Shown piece after piece: positions 1 to 11,299 of a stretch of 41,361 nucleotides of DNA. This stretch comes from Pelagibacteraceae bacterium (GTDB lineage: Bacteria; Pseudomonadota; Alphaproteobacteria; Pelagibacterales; Pelagibacteraceae), in NCBI GenBank assembly GCA_016777565.1, contig JADHRF010000005.1, forward strand, positions 1 through 41,361, written 5' to 3'. The position numbers were made by a program, and so were the translations under genes. The number at the start of each line of letters is the position of its first letter. The first letter of the stretch is position 1. Under the pieces are notes generated by a model that did not search any database, was not told the origin of the DNA, and worked only from the letters and a program-made list of their open reading frames with translations.

Positions 1-53
1 GTGAAGGTGGAAAAACTGTTGGAGCTGGAGTAGTAACTAAAATTTTAAAGTAA
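1..53 (+). CDS. tuf: Elongation factor Tu, C-terminal fragment
   Basis: Only the last 16 codons and the stop are in the window, read from base 3. The translation EGGKTVGAGVVTKILK matches the C-terminal beta-barrel end of EF-Tu, the GTPase that delivers aminoacyl-tRNA to the ribosome. It is followed after 6 nt by tRNA-Trp and then secE-nusG, the arrangement seen for one of the two tuf genes in many Proteobacteria. No second tuf follows fusA in this window, so this may be the only copy. Partial at the left edge. Confidence 0.93.
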   Translation, partial: EGGKTVGAGVVTKILK

Positions 54-59
54 ACGCTT

Positions 60-135
60 AGGAGCGTAGTTCAATTGGTAGAGCGCCGGTCTCCAAAACC
101 GGAGGTTGTGGGTTCGAGTCCCTCCGCTCCTGCCA
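60..135 (+). tRNA. trnW: tRNA-Trp (anticodon CCA)
   Basis: A full cloverleaf can be folded. The 7-bp acceptor stem pairs AGGAGCG (60-66) with CGCTCCT (125-131). The anticodon stem CCGGT/ACCGG encloses loop CTCCAAA, with anticodon CCA at 93-95. The T arm contains GGTTCGAGTCC, the discriminator base is G132, and the 3' CCA (133-135) is encoded. It lies between tuf and secE and is probably cut out of a shared transcript, since no separate promoter is visible in the 6 nt upstream. Confidence 0.98.
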
Positions 136-154
136 AAAAAATTATAAAGAAAAT

Positions 155-346
155 ATGAAAAATCCTCTTAGATTTATTCAAGAAGTGAAGCAGGAAGCTT
201 TTAAAGTTACTTGGCCAACTAAGAAAGACACTGTTCAAGGAGGTTTGATGGTATTTGGTTTAGCATCTATAGCAGCTATTTTTTTTCTTATTTTAGATCA
301 GATACTCAGATTTTTACTTAATTTAGTCTTAACAATAAGTTTTTAA
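155..346 (+). CDS. secE: Preprotein translocase subunit SecE
   Basis: This 63-residue single-span membrane protein is the small essential subunit that clamps SecY in the Sec translocon. The N-terminal cytoplasmic amphipathic part carries the signature EVKQEAFKVTWPTKKDT (about residues 10-26, with the conserved V-W-P), followed by one hydrophobic helix at about 30-58. The length is typical of the short alphaproteobacterial form. It sits 19 nt after tRNA-Trp and 2 nt before nusG. No strong Shine-Dalgarno is seen, only A-rich sequence. Confidence 0.95.
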   Translation: MKNPLRFIQEVKQEAFKVTWPTKKDTVQGGLMVFGLASIAAIFFLILDQILRFLLNLVLTISF

Positions 347-348
347 AT

Positions 349-873
349 ATGAATTGGTATATTGTACAAGCATACTCAGGTTTTGAAAAAAAGGTCGTTG
401 AGTCTATTAAAGATACTTTAAAAAAGGCTAATTTAGAGTCTCATTTAGGAGAAATGTTAGTTCCAACACAAGAAGTTACTGAAGTTAAAAAGGGAAAAAG
501 AACAAAAAAACAAAAGAAATATTTTCCAGGCTACATTCTTGCTCAACTTAATATGACAAAAGAAGTTTACCACTCTATCAAAAATATACAGAAAGTTAGT
601 GGTTTTTTAGGTTCTGGAGATAAGCCTACACCTATATCTGATCAAGAAATACAAAGAATTTTAGGCTCAGTTTCAGAAAGTGCAATTAATCAAAAAAGTG
701 GTATAAGTTTCGAAATTGGTGAAAAAGTAAAAGTTTGTGATGGCCCTTTTGCTTCTTTTAATGGTTTGGTTGAAGAAATAGACGAAGAGAAATCGAGACT
801 TAAAGTTTCTGTTTCTATTTTTGGTCGAGCTACACCAGTCGATTTAGAGTATAACCAAGTAGAAAAAAATTAA
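349..873 (+). CDS. nusG: Transcription termination/antitermination factor NusG
   Basis: This 174-residue NusG has the N-terminal NGN domain (begins [16 protein letters not shown]; core [10 protein letters not shown] near 62-71), which binds the RNA polymerase clamp, and a C-terminal KOW domain (about 120-172, [19 protein letters not shown]), which contacts Rho or ribosomal protein S10. It reduces pausing and couples transcription with translation or Rho termination. The length is close to the family norm. It lies 2 nt after secE and 1 nt before rplK, so it is cotranscribed. Confidence 0.97.
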   Translation: MNWYIVQAYSGFEKKVVESIKDTLKKANLESHLGEMLVPTQEVTEVKKGKRTKKQKKYFPGYILAQLNMTKEVYHSIKNIQKVSGFLGSGDKPTPISDQEIQRILGSVSESAINQKSGISFEIGEKVKVCDGPFASFNGLVEEIDEEKSRLKVSVSIFGRATPVDLEYNQVEKN

Positions 874-874
874 T

Positions 875-1300
875 ATGGGAAAAGAAATAGCAGGATTAAT
901 TAAATTACAAATTAAAGGTGGTCAAGCTAACCCAGCACCACCTGTAGGCCCAGCGTTAGGTCAGCGTGGAGTAAATATTATGGAATTTTGTAAAGCGTTT
1001 AACGAAAAAACAAAATCAATGATGGGAAAACCTTGTCCTGTTGTAATCACAGTATATAAAGATAAAAAATTTGATTTTATTGTAAAAACACCCCCTGCAT
1101 CACATTACATTAGAGAAGCAGCTAAATTAAAAAGTGGCTCTAAAGAACCGGGCAGAACTGTTGCTGGTTCAATTACTATGAAACAAGCAGAGGAAATTGC
1201 AAAAGCAAAAATGAGTGACCTAAATGCTTTTGACATTAAAGAAGCCACAAAAATTATTTGCGGTTCAGCAAGATCAATGGGTATTGAGGTCAAAGGTTAA
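875..1300 (+). CDS. rplK: 50S ribosomal protein L11
   Basis: This 141-residue L11 forms the GTPase-associated stalk base with 23S rRNA helices 43/44. The N-terminal domain shows the diagnostic [20 protein letters not shown] run and [12 protein letters not shown], including the proline-rich loop contacted by thiostrepton-type drugs and release factors. The C-terminal RNA-binding domain ends [13 protein letters not shown]. The stop overlaps the rplA start by one base (TAATG), suggesting translational coupling. Start chosen by alignment with the family N-terminus. Confidence 0.97.
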   Translation: MGKEIAGLIKLQIKGGQANPAPPVGPALGQRGVNIMEFCKAFNEKTKSMMGKPCPVVITVYKDKKFDFIVKTPPASHYIREAAKLKSGSKEPGRTVAGSITMKQAEEIAKAKMSDLNAFDIKEATKIICGSARSMGIEVKG

Positions 1301-1992
1301 TGAGAAAAAAATCAAAAAGATATGATGAGCTCTCAAAAAATTCAAAAAATTTTAAATCTAAAGATTTAAAAGAGACTTTAGAATTAATTAAAAAAAATTC
1401 TACAGCAAAATTTGATGAGTCAATAGATGTTTCATTACGTATTGGACTCAAACAATCTAAAGGAGGAGACTTTAGTTTAAGAACTGTCACACAACTCCCA
1501 TCAGGCTCAGGAAAAAAAATAAAGGTTGCTGTACTTTGTGAAGCTGACAAAATTGAAGAAGCAAAAAAAAATGGAGCAGATCTGGTTGGTTCAGAAGATT
1601 TGATAGAAAAAATAGCAGCTGGAAAATTTGATTTTGACAAGTTAATATGTTCTCCAGGCATGATGGGAAAAATTGGAAAATATGGTAAAGTTTTAGGTCC
1701 CAAAGGATTAATGCCAAATCCTAAACTTGGAACAGTTTCTGCAAATATTAAAAAATCAGTTAATGATATTAAAACTGGTTTAATAGAAATTAAGCATGAT
1801 AAAGATGGAAATATCGGAATATCTATTGGAAGAAAAAGTTTTTCTACTGAAAAATTAGTAAATAATTTTAAACATTTTTTAGATTTTATTAAAAAAGAAA
1901 AACCTGATGCAATTAAAGGTGATTTTATAAAAAATATATATATAACATCTTCAATGGGAGCTTCTATAAAAGTAAGCAGTAAAATAATTTAA
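1300..1992 (+). CDS. rplA: 50S ribosomal protein L1
   Basis: This 230-residue L1 is of family length and forms the L1 stalk that moves E-site tRNA. Recognisable segments are KFDESIDVSLRIGL (about 33-46), the L1 signature region KLICSPGMMGKIGKYGKVLGPKG, and LMPNPKLGTVS. In many bacteria L1 represses its own rplK-rplA mRNA. The leader site for that would lie near the start of rplK, which here follows nusG by one base, so any such site must overlap nusG coding sequence. Two bases separate it from rplJ. Confidence 0.97.
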   Translation: MRKKSKRYDELSKNSKNFKSKDLKETLELIKKNSTAKFDESIDVSLRIGLKQSKGGDFSLRTVTQLPSGSGKKIKVAVLCEADKIEEAKKNGADLVGSEDLIEKIAAGKFDFDKLICSPGMMGKIGKYGKVLGPKGLMPNPKLGTVSANIKKSVNDIKTGLIEIKHDKDGNIGISIGRKSFSTEKLVNNFKHFLDFIKKEKPDAIKGDFIKNIYITSSMGASIKVSSKII

Positions 1993-1994
1993 TT

Positions 1995-2507
1995 ATGATG
2001 AATAAAGAGACAAAAAAAAATTATATCGATGAAATGAAAAAAGTTTTTTCTTCTAACGATGCTGTAATGATTGCTCATTATCAAGGTCTGAATGTTATTC
2101 AATTAGACGCACTAAGAAAAGAATTGAGAGAAAATGGAATAATTTTTAAGATTACAAAAAATAGAATTACAAAATTAGCTGTTAAAGAAACTCCATTGAA
2201 AGAACTTGAAAAATTTTTTACTGGACCAACAGCTGCAGCGATATCTTCGGATCCTTTCATGTCCGCTAGAATTTTATCTAAATTTGCGAAAACTAACGAT
2301 AAATTAAAAATTGTCGCAGGTTTTATGGAAGGTAAGGTCATTGACCAAGCAGAAGTTGCAAAAATAGCTAGTTTACCAACTTTAAAAGAAGCTAGAGCTA
2401 ATATAGTGGGGGTTTTGAATGCTTCAGCGCAAAAATTAATTGGTATTTTACTTGCACAGAGCAAAAAAATGGCTAGTTTAGCGCCCGCGGAAGAAAATAA
2501 AAAATAA
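1995..2507 (+). CDS. rplJ: 50S ribosomal protein L10
   Basis: This 170-residue L10 anchors the L7/L12 dimers to the stalk base. The N-terminal rRNA-binding domain begins [16 protein letters not shown] and contains [20 protein letters not shown] and [15 protein letters not shown]. The C-terminal helix (about 135-160) binds L12. ATG codons stand at 1995 and 1998 and either could be used. The 2-nt gap after rplA leaves no intergenic space for the classical L10 leader that mediates autogenous control in many bacteria. Confidence 0.96.
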   Translation: MMNKETKKNYIDEMKKVFSSNDAVMIAHYQGLNVIQLDALRKELRENGIIFKITKNRITKLAVKETPLKELEKFFTGPTAAAISSDPFMSARILSKFAKTNDKLKIVAGFMEGKVIDQAEVAKIASLPTLKEARANIVGVLNASAQKLIGILLAQSKKMASLAPAEENKK

Positions 2508-2523
2508 TTCACAGGATTTAACA

Positions 2524-2883
2524 ATGTCAGATTTAAATAAAATTATCGAAGATTTATCAAAACTAACTGTTGTAGAAGCGGCTGAACTTTCAAAACAACT
2601 CGAGGAAAAGTGGGGCGTATCTGCAGCAGCACCAGTAGCAGCAGCAGCAGCAGGAGCAGCAGCAGAAGAAAAATCTGAATTTACAGTTTTTTTGGCTTCA
2701 ACAGGAGATAAAAAAATTAACGTAATAAAAGAAGTTAGAGCAATAACTGGTTTAGGATTAAAAGAAGCTAAAGATTTAGTAGAAGCTGCACCTAAAGAAG
2801 TTAAAGCTGGAGTTGCTAAGAAAGATGCTGATGAAATGAAAGCAAAACTTGAAGCAGCTGGCGCAAAAGTAGAATTAAAGTAA
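2524..2883 (+). CDS. rplL: 50S ribosomal protein L7/L12
   Basis: This 119-residue stalk protein recruits and activates translational GTPases. The N-terminal dimerisation domain (about 1-31, [20 protein letters not shown]) is followed by an alanine-rich hinge (about 34-50) and the globular C-terminal domain (about 52-119), with the conserved [20 protein letters not shown] surface that binds EF-Tu and EF-G. An AGGA about 9 nt upstream is one of the few recognisable SD sequences here. The hinge is encoded almost wholly by GCA codons. The 58-nt gap downstream holds an inverted repeat. Confidence 0.97.
   Translation: MSDLNKIIEDLSKLTVVEAAELSKQLEEKWGVSAAAPVAAAAAGAAAEEKSEFTVFLASTGDKKINVIKEVRAITGLGLKEAKDLVEAAPKEVKAGVAKKDADEMKAKLEAAGAKVELK
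2623..2664 (+). repeat. GCA codon tract encoding the L7/L12 hinge
   Basis: Fourteen consecutive codons are eleven GCA interrupted by CCA, GTA and GGA, forming a trinucleotide microsatellite inside rplL. It encodes the flexible Ala/Pro/Gly hinge between the two L12 domains. Length changes by whole repeat units would keep the frame and only alter hinge length. Confidence 0.85.
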
Positions 2884-2898
2884 ACAAAATTTAGTTAC

Positions 2899-2929
2899 AT
2901 TTTACTGAAGTTTAAAACTTTAGTAAAAT
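2899..2929 (+). promoter_or_regulatory. Near-perfect inverted repeat between rplL and rpoB
   Basis: Positions 2899-2913 and 2915-2929 are complementary over 15 positions with a single G-U wobble (G2907/T2921), giving an RNA stem of at least 12 bp with a small A/U-rich loop. It is followed by TCTTATATTATT rather than a clean U-run, so it resembles a partial terminator or RNase III-type processing hairpin more than a strong terminator. In E. coli the equivalent rplL-rpoB gap carries an attenuator and an RNase III site that set the polymerase to ribosome ratio; transferring that role here is inference. Confidence 0.7.
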
Positions 2930-2941
2930 CTTATATTATTA

Positions 2942-5900
2942 ATGGATTTATCTTTTACTCAAAAAAAAAGCATTCGAAAAAATTTCGGAAAATTAATCGA
3001 AGGGCTGGCCTTACCAAATTTAATTGAAGTACAAAAAAATTCTTATAATGAATTTTTAAGTTCAAAATCAAATCACGAAATTAATGATGAACTAACAAAA
3101 GGTATACACAAAACTTTTCAAAGTATTTTTCCAATCGAAGATGGTAGCGACAAGTCTACATTGGAATATATTTCCTACAAATTAGAAAAGCCAAAATTTG
3201 ATGTTTTAGAATGTAAACAAAGAAGCTTAACATATGCCACATCTATAAAAGCTAACTTAAGATTAGTGGTTTACGATATAGATCCAGAAACAAATACAAA
3301 ACAAATATTATCAGCAAAAGAACAAGAAGTTTTTATAGGTGACCTTCCTTTGATGACTCCAAGCGGTACTTTTGTAGTTAATGGTGTTGAAAGGGTGGTC
3401 GTGAATCAAATGCACCGTAGTCCAGGAGTTTTTTTTGATCATGACAAAGGAAAGACCCATAGTAGTGGTAAATTATTATTTAACTGCAGAATTATACCTG
3501 GAAGAGGATCATGGTTAGATTTTGAGTTTGACCCAAAAGATATTTTATATTTTAGAATTGATAGAAAGAAAAAACTTCCTATCACTACATTGCTTTACGC
3601 ACTTGGTATTACCAGAGAGGAAGTAATTGAAAAATATTATTCTAAAGACTTATTTACATACGATGTAGAAACAAAAAAATGGAGTACAAAATTCATTCCT
3701 GAGAATTACAAAAGACCTATAAAATTACCTTATGATTTGATTGATTCAAAAACTAATAAAAAATTTTTAGACAAAGGCGAGAAACTTAATTTAGTTATAG
3801 CTAATAAGTTAAAAGACAAGGGTTTAGGAAATATTCTAATTTCTAACAGTGAAATTATTGGTAAATATATCGCTCATGATATCAAAGACAAAAGTAATGA
3901 ATTTATTATTCGATCAGGTTTTGACATAAACGAAGAATTGTTTGAAAAAATTATTTTTAATGAAACTTATTCTTTAAATTTAGTAAATATAGATCCAATC
4001 AATAAAGGGCCTTATCTACTTGAAACTTTAAAAATTGAAAAAAATATTGATAAAAACGAATCTTTAAATGACATTTATAGAATTTTAAGACCCGGAGAAG
4101 CACCTACCATAGAGGTTGCGGAGCAAGTATTTCAGAATTTGTACTTTAATAAAGAACGTTACGATTTATCAGAAGTTGGCAGAGTGAAACTAAATGCTAA
4201 ATTAAATCTTAAAACAAATATTAAAGATACAGTACTTTATAGAGAAGATATTTTGGCCATTATACAATTCATGATCGATTTACGTGATGGCAAAGGCGAA
4301 GTAGATGATATTGATCATTTAGGAAATAGAAGAGTGAGATCTGTAGGTGAGTTGGTCGAGAATCAATTTCGAATTGGTTTATTAAGAATGGAAAGAACTG
4401 TTAAAGAAAAAATGACAACCTTTCTTGAGATAGAGTCAGCTATGCCTCAAGATTTAGTCAACGCTAAACCAATTACAACTTCATTAAAAGATTTTTTTGC
4501 AACTTCCGCACTTTCACAATTTATGGATCAAACCAATCCATTGTCTGAAATTACTCACAAAAGAAGAGTCTCAGCACTTGGTCCTGGTGGACTTACAAGA
4601 GAGAGAGCTGGTTTTGAAGTTCGAGATGTTCACCCAACACATTATGGAAGAATTTGTCCGATAGAAACTCCAGAGGGGCCAAACATTGGATTAATAAATA
4701 GTTTAGCAACCTATTGTCGTGTAAATAAATATGGATACATAGAAAGCCCTTATAAAAAAGTTGTTAATGGCAAAGTTTCAAAAGAAGTTCACTATCTTTC
4801 GGCAATAGAAGAAGAAAAATTTACAATAGCTCAAGCTAATTCTCCAATAAATAAAGACGGAACTTTCGAAGAAGAGCTAGTATCATGTAGACACAATTTA
4901 AATTTCCTTTTGGCTAACAGAGAAAATATAGATTACATTGATGTGTCTCCAAAACAACTGGTTTCTGTAGCCGCAGCACTTATACCTTTTTTAGAGAATG
5001 ATGATGCCAACAGAGCTTTAATGGGCTCAAACATGATGAGACAAGCTGTGCCTTTATTAAAACCAGAGTCTCCATTGGTTGGTACTGGAATGGAATCGGA
5101 TGTAGCATTAGACTCAGGAGTTACAATTGTAGCAAAAAGGAACGGTATAGTAGACAAAATTGACGGTAAAAGAATTGTAGTCAAAGCTACTGAAGTAAAA
5201 GATTTATCACAATCTGGTGTAGATATTTATAATCTCTCAAAATTTAAGAGATCAAACCAGAATACGTGTATCAACCAAAGGCCATTGGTTAAAGTTGGAG
5301 ATAACATTAGAAAAGGCGATATTATTGCTGACGGGCCTGCAACTAAGTTGGGAGAGTTAGCGCTTGGTAAAAATGTTACAGTGGCTTTTATGCCATGGCA
5401 AGGTTACAACTTTGAAGATTCAATTTTGATTTCAGAGAGATGTGTAACCGATGATGTTTTTACTTCTATTCATATTGAAGAATATGAGGCAATGGCTCGT
5501 GATACAAAATTAGGTGCAGAGGAAGTAACCAGAGATATACCAAATGTTAGCGAAGAAAGCTTAAGGAATTTAGATGAGTCAGGAATTGTTTATGTGGGTG
5601 CAGAGGTAAAACCAGGAGATATTTTAGTTGGTAAAGTTACTCCGAAAAGCGAAACGTCCTCAAGCCCAGAGGAAAAATTACTTAGATCAATCTTTGGGGA
5701 AAAAGCCACTGACGTAAGAGACTCTTCACTTAAACTTAAATCAGGTGGCGCAGGAGTTGTTATAGATGTAAGAGTTTTTAACAGACACGGTATAGAAAAA
5801 GACGAAAGATCTATAGCTATAGAAAGAGCAGAAATAGAATTAGTGCAAGAGGATAAATTAGTCGAAGAAGAAATTTTGAACAGGAATATTAAGCTAAGAG

Positions 5901-7033
5901 CTGTAGATTTGATAAAAGACAAGCAAATAAACAAAACTTTTAAAGCACTTGAAGCAAACACAAACATTGATTCTGAAAAGCTAAATGATTTAAATTTAAA
6001 AGATATTTGGAAATTAACTTTTTCTGACGAAAAAGTTAACCAAAATCTTTTAAAACTAAAAAAACAATTTGATGAAGCACATGAAGATATCAAATTAAGA
6101 TTTGAAGACAAAGTAATTAAAATTAAACAAGGAGATGATTTATTACCTACTGTAATGAAAGTAGTAAAAGTCTTTGTAGCAGTTAAAAGAAGGTTAATGC
6201 CTGGTGATAAGATGGCGGGAAGACATGGCAACAAAGGTGTTGTTAGTAAAATTGTTCCTGTTCAGGATATGCCTTATATGACAAATGGAAAACCTGTTGA
6301 TATAGTTTTAAATCCTCTTGGAGTCCCTAGCCGGATGAACGTTGGTCAAATTTTAGAAACTCATTTAGGTTGGGCTTGTTCTGAATTGGGTGACCAAATA
6401 AAAGAATATTTAAGAAATTTTGATGAAACTATAGAAGATCTTAAAAAAAAATTAAAAAACATTTACGGAAATGATTATTATGAAAACGTTGTTAGCAAAT
6501 TAAATAAAAAAGAGCTTCTTGAACTTGTTGAAAATGTTTCAAAGGGAGTTCCTATCGCTACACCAGTTTTTGATGGAGCTTCCACAAATGATATTAAAAA
6601 TATGTTAGATCTATCTAAACTACCGAACACAGGCCAAACAACTTTGTGGGACGGTTTAACAGGAGAAAAATTTGACAGGCCTGTTACTGTTGGAATTATA
6701 TACATGTTAAAATTAAATCATCTAGTAGAAGATAAGATCCATGCTAGATCGACAGGACCGTACAGTTTAGTCACACAACAACCACTTGGTGGAAAAGCAC
6801 AAATGGGTGGTCAGAGATTTGGAGAAATGGAAGTTTGGGCTTTAGAAGCTTATGGCGCCTCTTACACTTTACAAGAGATTTTAACTGTTAAATCAGACGA
6901 TGTTGCTGGAAGAACTAAAGTTTATGAAACTATAGTTAAAGGAAACAATAATTTTGAATCAGGAGTTCCTGAGTCTTTTAACGTTTTAATTAAGGAAATT
7001 AGAGCATTAGGTTTGAACATAGAGCTTAATTAA
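2942..7033 (+). CDS. rpoB: RNA polymerase beta subunit
   Basis: This 1363-residue beta subunit is complete and close to proteobacterial length. Conserved blocks in order are the protrusion start ([10 protein letters not shown]), [21 protein letters not shown] (near 140), the rifampicin pocket at about 526-544 (starting [17 protein letters not shown]), [32 protein letters not shown], the active-centre [13 protein letters not shown], and the C-terminal [20 protein letters not shown]. Residues equivalent to E. coli D516, H526 and S531 are kept (D529, H539, S544), so the pocket looks rifampicin-sensitive. T531 stands where E. coli has N518. One base separates it from rpoC. Confidence 0.98.
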   Translation: MDLSFTQKKSIRKNFGKLIEGLALPNLIEVQKNSYNEFLSSKSNHEINDELTKGIHKTFQSIFPIEDGSDKSTLEYISYKLEKPKFDVLECKQRSLTYATSIKANLRLVVYDIDPETNTKQILSAKEQEVFIGDLPLMTPSGTFVVNGVERVVVNQMHRSPGVFFDHDKGKTHSSGKLLFNCRIIPGRGSWLDFEFDPKDILYFRIDRKKKLPITTLLYALGITREEVIEKYYSKDLFTYDVETKKWSTKFIPENYKRPIKLPYDLIDSKTNKKFLDKGEKLNLVIANKLKDKGLGNILISNSEIIGKYIAHDIKDKSNEFIIRSGFDINEELFEKIIFNETYSLNLVNIDPINKGPYLLETLKIEKNIDKNESLNDIYRILRPGEAPTIEVAEQVFQNLYFNKERYDLSEVGRVKLNAKLNLKTNIKDTVLYREDILAIIQFMIDLRDGKGEVDDIDHLGNRRVRSVGELVENQFRIGLLRMERTVKEKMTTFLEIESAMPQDLVNAKPITTSLKDFFATSALSQFMDQTNPLSEITHKRRVSALGPGGLTRERAGFEVRDVHPTHYGRICPIETPEGPNIGLINSLATYCRVNKYGYIESPYKKVVNGKVSKEVHYLSAIEEEKFTIAQANSPINKDGTFEEELVSCRHNLNFLLANRENIDYIDVSPKQLVSVAAALIPFLENDDANRALMGSNMMRQAVPLLKPESPLVGTGMESDVALDSGVTIVAKRNGIVDKIDGKRIVVKATEVKDLSQSGVDIYNLSKFKRSNQNTCINQRPLVKVGDNIRKGDIIADGPATKLGELALGKNVTVAFMPWQGYNFEDSILISERCVTDDVFTSIHIEEYEAMARDTKLGAEEVTRDIPNVSEESLRNLDESGIVYVGAEVKPGDILVGKVTPKSETSSSPEEKLLRSIFGEKATDVRDSSLKLKSGGAGVVIDVRVFNRHGIEKDERSIAIERAEIELVQEDKLVEEEILNRNIKLRAVDLIKDKQINKTFKALEANTNIDSEKLNDLNLKDIWKLTFSDEKVNQNLLKLKKQFDEAHEDIKLRFEDKVIKIKQGDDLLPTVMKVVKVFVAVKRRLMPGDKMAGRHGNKGVVSKIVPVQDMPYMTNGKPVDIVLNPLGVPSRMNVGQILETHLGWACSELGDQIKEYLRNFDETIEDLKKKLKNIYGNDYYENVVSKLNKKELLELVENVSKGVPIATPVFDGASTNDIKNMLDLSKLPNTGQTTLWDGLTGEKFDRPVTVGIIYMLKLNHLVEDKIHARSTGPYSLVTQQPLGGKAQMGGQRFGEMEVWALEAYGASYTLQEILTVKSDDVAGRTKVYETIVKGNNNFESGVPESFNVLIKEIRALGLNIELN

Positions 7034-7034
7034 T

Positions 7035-10000
7035 ATGGAAAAAAATTTATCAAAACAATCTTATCAAAATCAAACTAATAATTTGGCCGAAGCTAATTTT
7101 GATAGCATAAAAATTACCTTAGCTAGTCCTGAAAAAATAAAATCGTGGTCATTTGGCGAAATTAAGAAACCAGAAACAATTAATTACAGAACTTTTAGAC
7201 CAGAAAAAGACGGTCTTTTTTGTGCAAGAATATTTGGACCAGTTAAAGATTATGAGTGTCTTTGCGGTAAGTACAAAAGAATGAAATTTAGAGGAATTAT
7301 TTGCGAAAAATGCGGTGTTGAAATAACAAAATCAAATGTAAGAAGAGAGAGAATGGGGCATATAGATTTAGCTTGTCCTGTTGCACATATTTGGTTCCTA
7401 AAATCTTTACCTAGTCGAATAGCTCTAGCGATGGACATGAAGCTGAAAGATGTTGAAAGAGTTTTATACTTTGAAAGTTTTATTGTAGTTGAGCCTGGAT
7501 TAACTACTTTGAAAAAAGGAGATTTAATAAATGAAGAACAATTACTTAAAGCACAAGAGGAATTTGGTGAAGATGCTTTCCAAGCAGGTATAGGCGCGGA
7601 AGCAGTAAGAGAAATTCTAATAAGTTTAGACTTAATAAAAGAACAAAAAAAATTACGCGCATCTCTTGATACTGTAAAATCAAAAGTTACAGAAGAAAGA
7701 ACAATTAAAAGATTAAAATTAATTGAGTCTTTTATTGATTCTGGAAACAAACCCGAGTGGATGATCTTAACTTCTGTACCAGTTATACCACCTGAACTTA
7801 GGCCATTAGTACCATTAGATGGAGGAAGATTTGCTACATCTGATCTTAACGATTTATACAGAAGAGTTATAAACCGAAACAATAGATTAAAAAGATTATT
7901 AGATCTTAAAGCTCCAGACATTATTGTTAGAAATGAAAAAAGAATGCTCCAAGAGTCTGTAGACGCACTTTTTGATAACGGAAGAAGAGGTAGAGTAATT
8001 ACTGGGACTGGAAAACGCCCTTTAAAATCCCTAGCTGAAATGCTCAAGGGAAAACAAGGTAGATTTAGACAAAATCTTCTTGGAAAACGAGTAGATTATT
8101 CTGGCCGATCAGTAATTGTTGTTGGCCCAGAATTAAAATTACATCAGTGTGGATTACCAAAAAAAATGGCACTCGAGTTGTTTAAACCCTTCTTGTATGC
8201 GAGATTAGATAAATTAGGCTTAGCAACTACCATTAAACAAGCAAAACGATTAGTTGAAAAAGAAGTTCCTGAAGTATGGGATGCACTAGAGTTTATTACG
8301 AGAGAACATCCAATATTATTAAACCGAGCACCAACTTTGCATAGATTAGGTGTTCAGGCCTTTGAAGTGAAGCTAATTGAGGGTTACGCAATAGAGTTGC
8401 ACCCTTTGGTTTGTGCAGCGTTCAATGCTGACTTTGATGGTGACCAAATGGCTGTACATATTCCTTTAAGTTTAGAAGCTCAATTAGAAGCTAGAGTTTT
8501 AATGATGTCGACAAACAACATTTTAAGCCCATCTAATGGAAAACCCATTATAGTACCAAGTCAAGATATAGTATTAGGGATTTACTATCTTTCTCAATCA
8601 GATGAGACAAAAGACGAAAAGCCAAAAGGTATATTCTCTAATATTGAAGAGATTGGCCATGCAATTGAGGATAAATCTATTAGCTTACACTCTAAAATTA
8701 TTTCAGTATTTGAAACTATAGATGATAAGGGTAATAAAACTAATCAGAAGTACACAAGTACAGCTGGTAGATTCTTATTAGCAAGCGTTCTGCCTAAACA
8801 TCACAAAATCAAATTTACTCTAATCGATAGACTTTTAACAAAGAAAAATGTTTCAGAAGTTATTGACACAATATTTAGATTTTGTGGTCAAAAAGAAACA
8901 GTTATTTTTTGTGACAGAATTAAAACTTTAGGTTTCAAACATGCTTTTAAAGCAGGAATATCCTTTGGTAAAGATGATCTAATTATTCCAGAAACAAAAA
9001 TAAATCTGATAAATCAAACAAAAAAACAAATAGAAGAATATGAAAAACAGTATTCAGATGGACTGATAACAAGAGGAGAAAAATATAATAAGGTAGTTGA
9101 TATCTGGTCGAAATGCACTGATACTGTTGCAAATGAAATGATGAAACAAATTTCATCTGCTCAAAAAGTATATCCAGATGGAAGAATTGAAACAAACTCG
9201 GTTTATATGATGGCTGACTCTGGAGCTAGAGGTTCACAAGCACAGATGAAACAGTTAGCAGGGATGAGAGGTTTAATAGCAAAGCCATCTGGTGAAATTA
9301 TTGAAACTCCAATTATATCCAACTTTAAGGAGGGTTTGACTGTGCTAGAATATTTTAATTCTACACATGGAGCTCGAAAAGGTCTTGCAGATACTGCATT
9401 AAAAACTGCAAATTCAGGCTATCTAACCAGAAGACTTTGCGATGTAGCACAAGACTTACAGGTAACAATGAAAGATTGTGGCTCTAAATCACATATAAAT
9501 ATTACTGAAATAATTGAGGGAGGAAATATCTTAGTTAGTTTATCGGAAAGAGTTTTAGGCAGAACTCCTGCGCAAGATATTAAACACCCAATAACAGGCG
9601 AGGTAATAATTAAAAAGAAAAAACTGTTAAACGAGTTTGATTGTGAATTAATCGACGCTGCAGGAGTAAAATCTATTCAAGTTTATTCTGTTATTACTTG
9701 CACAGCTGAAAGAGGCGTCTGTCAAACATGTTACGGAAGAGATCTTTCGAGAGGAAAATTAGTAAGTATTGGTGAAGCAATTGGTATGATAGCTGCTCAA
9801 TCGATAGGTGAACCAGGAACTCAATTAACGATGAGAACTTTCCACGTCGGTGGGACAGCTCAAATAAAAGAAGAGTCGCAAATTATTTCTCAGAACAAAG
9901 GTAAGCTTAAAATTATAAATAAAAATCTTATTGAAGACTCAAAGAAAAATATTATCGTGATGGGAAGAAACACCGAACTTTCAATTGAAGATGATAATGG

Positions 10001-11213
10001 AATTCAACTAGGTATGTACAAAGTTCTATACGGCTCTAAACTTTTCTTTAAAGATGGGGACATGATTGAAAAAGGAAAAAAAATTGCAGAGTGGGATCCG
10101 TATACACTTCCGGTAATTGCAGAAACTAGTGGTATTGTTAATTATATGGATTTAGTTGAAGGGGTCTCTTTAACAGAAACAATGGATGACTCTACAGGAA
10201 TTTCTTCCAAGTCAGTTACCGACTGGAAATCACTTTCAAAAAATACAGAACTTAAACCAAGATTAACACTACGTAATGACAAAGGTGAAGTCATTAAAAA
10301 AGCTGACGGTAATGTTGCTAGATATTTTTTAGTTCCAGACTCAATTTTATCAGTTAAGGATGGACAAAAAGTTACTGCAGGTGACGTACTTGCACGTTTA
10401 CCAAAAGAGACGTCAAAAACAAAAGATATTACCGGAGGTTTGCCAAGAGTAGCAGAACTCTTTGAAGCCAGAAAACCAAAAGATAGTGCAATTATCGCTG
10501 AGAATGATGGTGTTATAGAGTTTGGCAAAGAAATAAGAGGAAAACAAAAAATTTCTATTATTTCTTCAAAAGGTGAAACTTCAAATTATTTAATTCCAAA
10601 AGGAAAGCACGTTAACTTTAATCAAGGTGAAAAAATTAAAAAAGGTGAATACTTACTTGACGGTAGTCCATTACCTCACGATATTCTAAGAATTTTAGGT
10701 GTTGAGCGACTCACCGAATATTTTGTTACAGAAGTTCAAGAAGTTTACAGACTACAGGGTGTTGTAATTAACGACAAACACATCGAGACAATTGTTAGAC
10801 AAATGTTGAAAAAAGTAGAAATAAAAGAACCTGGGGATACAGATTATTTACTTAATGAAACAGTTGATTTAATAGATATAACTAAAATCAATGAAGACTT
10901 GAAAAAAAATGGAAAAAAACCAGCTGTTTATGAAAGAATTTTATTAGGTATAACTAAAGCATCATTACAAACTAAATCATTTATTTCTGCCGCGTCATTT
11001 CAAGAAACAACGAGAGTGTTAACTGACGCATCTATTAGAGGTAAAGTAGATACTTTAGAGGGCTTAAAAGAGAACGTAATAGTAGGAAGATTAGTGCCGG
11101 CTGGAACTGGCCTTACAAAAATGGGCTGGGATAAAGAAGCTAAAAAACAAGATGAGCTGAGGTTAGCTGAAATTAAAAAACAACAACTTGAAAACCCTCC
11201 TGCAGCAGAGTAA
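7035..11213 (+). CDS. rpoC: RNA polymerase beta' subunit
   Basis: This 1392-residue beta' subunit is full length. The first zinc site uses C75, C77, C90 and C93. The catalytic magnesium loop NADFDGDQ places the aspartates at 466, 468 and 470. The switch and lid region [20 protein letters not shown] and the trigger-loop/bridge-helix region near [21 protein letters not shown] are present. The second zinc site is CGS followed later by [11 protein letters not shown]. The C-terminus ends in a proline/alanine tail. It is the last gene before a 172-nt gap, the largest in the window. Confidence 0.98.
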   Translation: MEKNLSKQSYQNQTNNLAEANFDSIKITLASPEKIKSWSFGEIKKPETINYRTFRPEKDGLFCARIFGPVKDYECLCGKYKRMKFRGIICEKCGVEITKSNVRRERMGHIDLACPVAHIWFLKSLPSRIALAMDMKLKDVERVLYFESFIVVEPGLTTLKKGDLINEEQLLKAQEEFGEDAFQAGIGAEAVREILISLDLIKEQKKLRASLDTVKSKVTEERTIKRLKLIESFIDSGNKPEWMILTSVPVIPPELRPLVPLDGGRFATSDLNDLYRRVINRNNRLKRLLDLKAPDIIVRNEKRMLQESVDALFDNGRRGRVITGTGKRPLKSLAEMLKGKQGRFRQNLLGKRVDYSGRSVIVVGPELKLHQCGLPKKMALELFKPFLYARLDKLGLATTIKQAKRLVEKEVPEVWDALEFITREHPILLNRAPTLHRLGVQAFEVKLIEGYAIELHPLVCAAFNADFDGDQMAVHIPLSLEAQLEARVLMMSTNNILSPSNGKPIIVPSQDIVLGIYYLSQSDETKDEKPKGIFSNIEEIGHAIEDKSISLHSKIISVFETIDDKGNKTNQKYTSTAGRFLLASVLPKHHKIKFTLIDRLLTKKNVSEVIDTIFRFCGQKETVIFCDRIKTLGFKHAFKAGISFGKDDLIIPETKINLINQTKKQIEEYEKQYSDGLITRGEKYNKVVDIWSKCTDTVANEMMKQISSAQKVYPDGRIETNSVYMMADSGARGSQAQMKQLAGMRGLIAKPSGEIIETPIISNFKEGLTVLEYFNSTHGARKGLADTALKTANSGYLTRRLCDVAQDLQVTMKDCGSKSHINITEIIEGGNILVSLSERVLGRTPAQDIKHPITGEVIIKKKKLLNEFDCELIDAAGVKSIQVYSVITCTAERGVCQTCYGRDLSRGKLVSIGEAIGMIAAQSIGEPGTQLTMRTFHVGGTAQIKEESQIISQNKGKLKIINKNLIEDSKKNIIVMGRNTELSIEDDNGIQLGMYKVLYGSKLFFKDGDMIEKGKKIAEWDPYTLPVIAETSGIVNYMDLVEGVSLTETMDDSTGISSKSVTDWKSLSKNTELKPRLTLRNDKGEVIKKADGNVARYFLVPDSILSVKDGQKVTAGDVLARLPKETSKTKDITGGLPRVAELFEARKPKDSAIIAENDGVIEFGKEIRGKQKISIISSKGETSNYLIPKGKHVNFNQGEKIKKGEYLLDGSPLPHDILRILGVERLTEYFVTEVQEVYRLQGVVINDKHIETIVRQMLKKVEIKEPGDTDYLLNETVDLIDITKINEDLKKNGKKPAVYERILLGITKASLQTKSFISAASFQETTRVLTDASIRGKVDTLEGLKENVIVGRLVPAGTGLTKMGWDKEAKKQDELRLAEIKKQQLENPPAAE

Positions 11214-11248
11214 TTCATTAAAAAAAAGCAAATTTAGCCTATTAAATA

Positions 11249-11276
11249 TTGACTTTTAGCTTTTCAATGCTAGTTT
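11249..11276 (+). promoter_or_regulatory. Candidate promoter upstream of rpsL
   Basis: TTGACT at 11249-11254 is followed after 16 nt by TAGTTT at 11271-11276. The -35 box matches the sigma-70 consensus at five of six positions; the -10 is weak at three of six. The same TTGACT with 16-nt spacing occurs before rpsM. A start near 11283 would give a leader of about 100 nt before rpsL containing two hairpins. This is the only long non-coding stretch in the ribosomal cluster, which supports a regulatory role. Confidence 0.45.
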
Positions 11277-11299
11277 AGCGCAATTTTGATAGTTAGAAG

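Noticed and set aside
60-135. tRNA-Trp between tuf and secE as an unusual insertion
   Set aside because: This placement is the ordinary tuf-tRNA-Trp-secE-nusG arrangement found in many bacteria.
2623-2664. GCA tract as a CRISPR or tandem-repeat array
   Set aside because: It is in-frame alanine hinge coding sequence of rplL, with no spacer structure.
5590-6234. 214-codon open frame on the - strand
   Set aside because: Antisense shadow of rpoB with a Ser/Phe-rich, domain-free translation.
7250-8047. 265-codon open frame on the - strand
   Set aside because: It lies wholly inside rpoC in antisense, has no recognisable domain, and its composition follows from the AT-rich coding strand. rpoC is unambiguous here.
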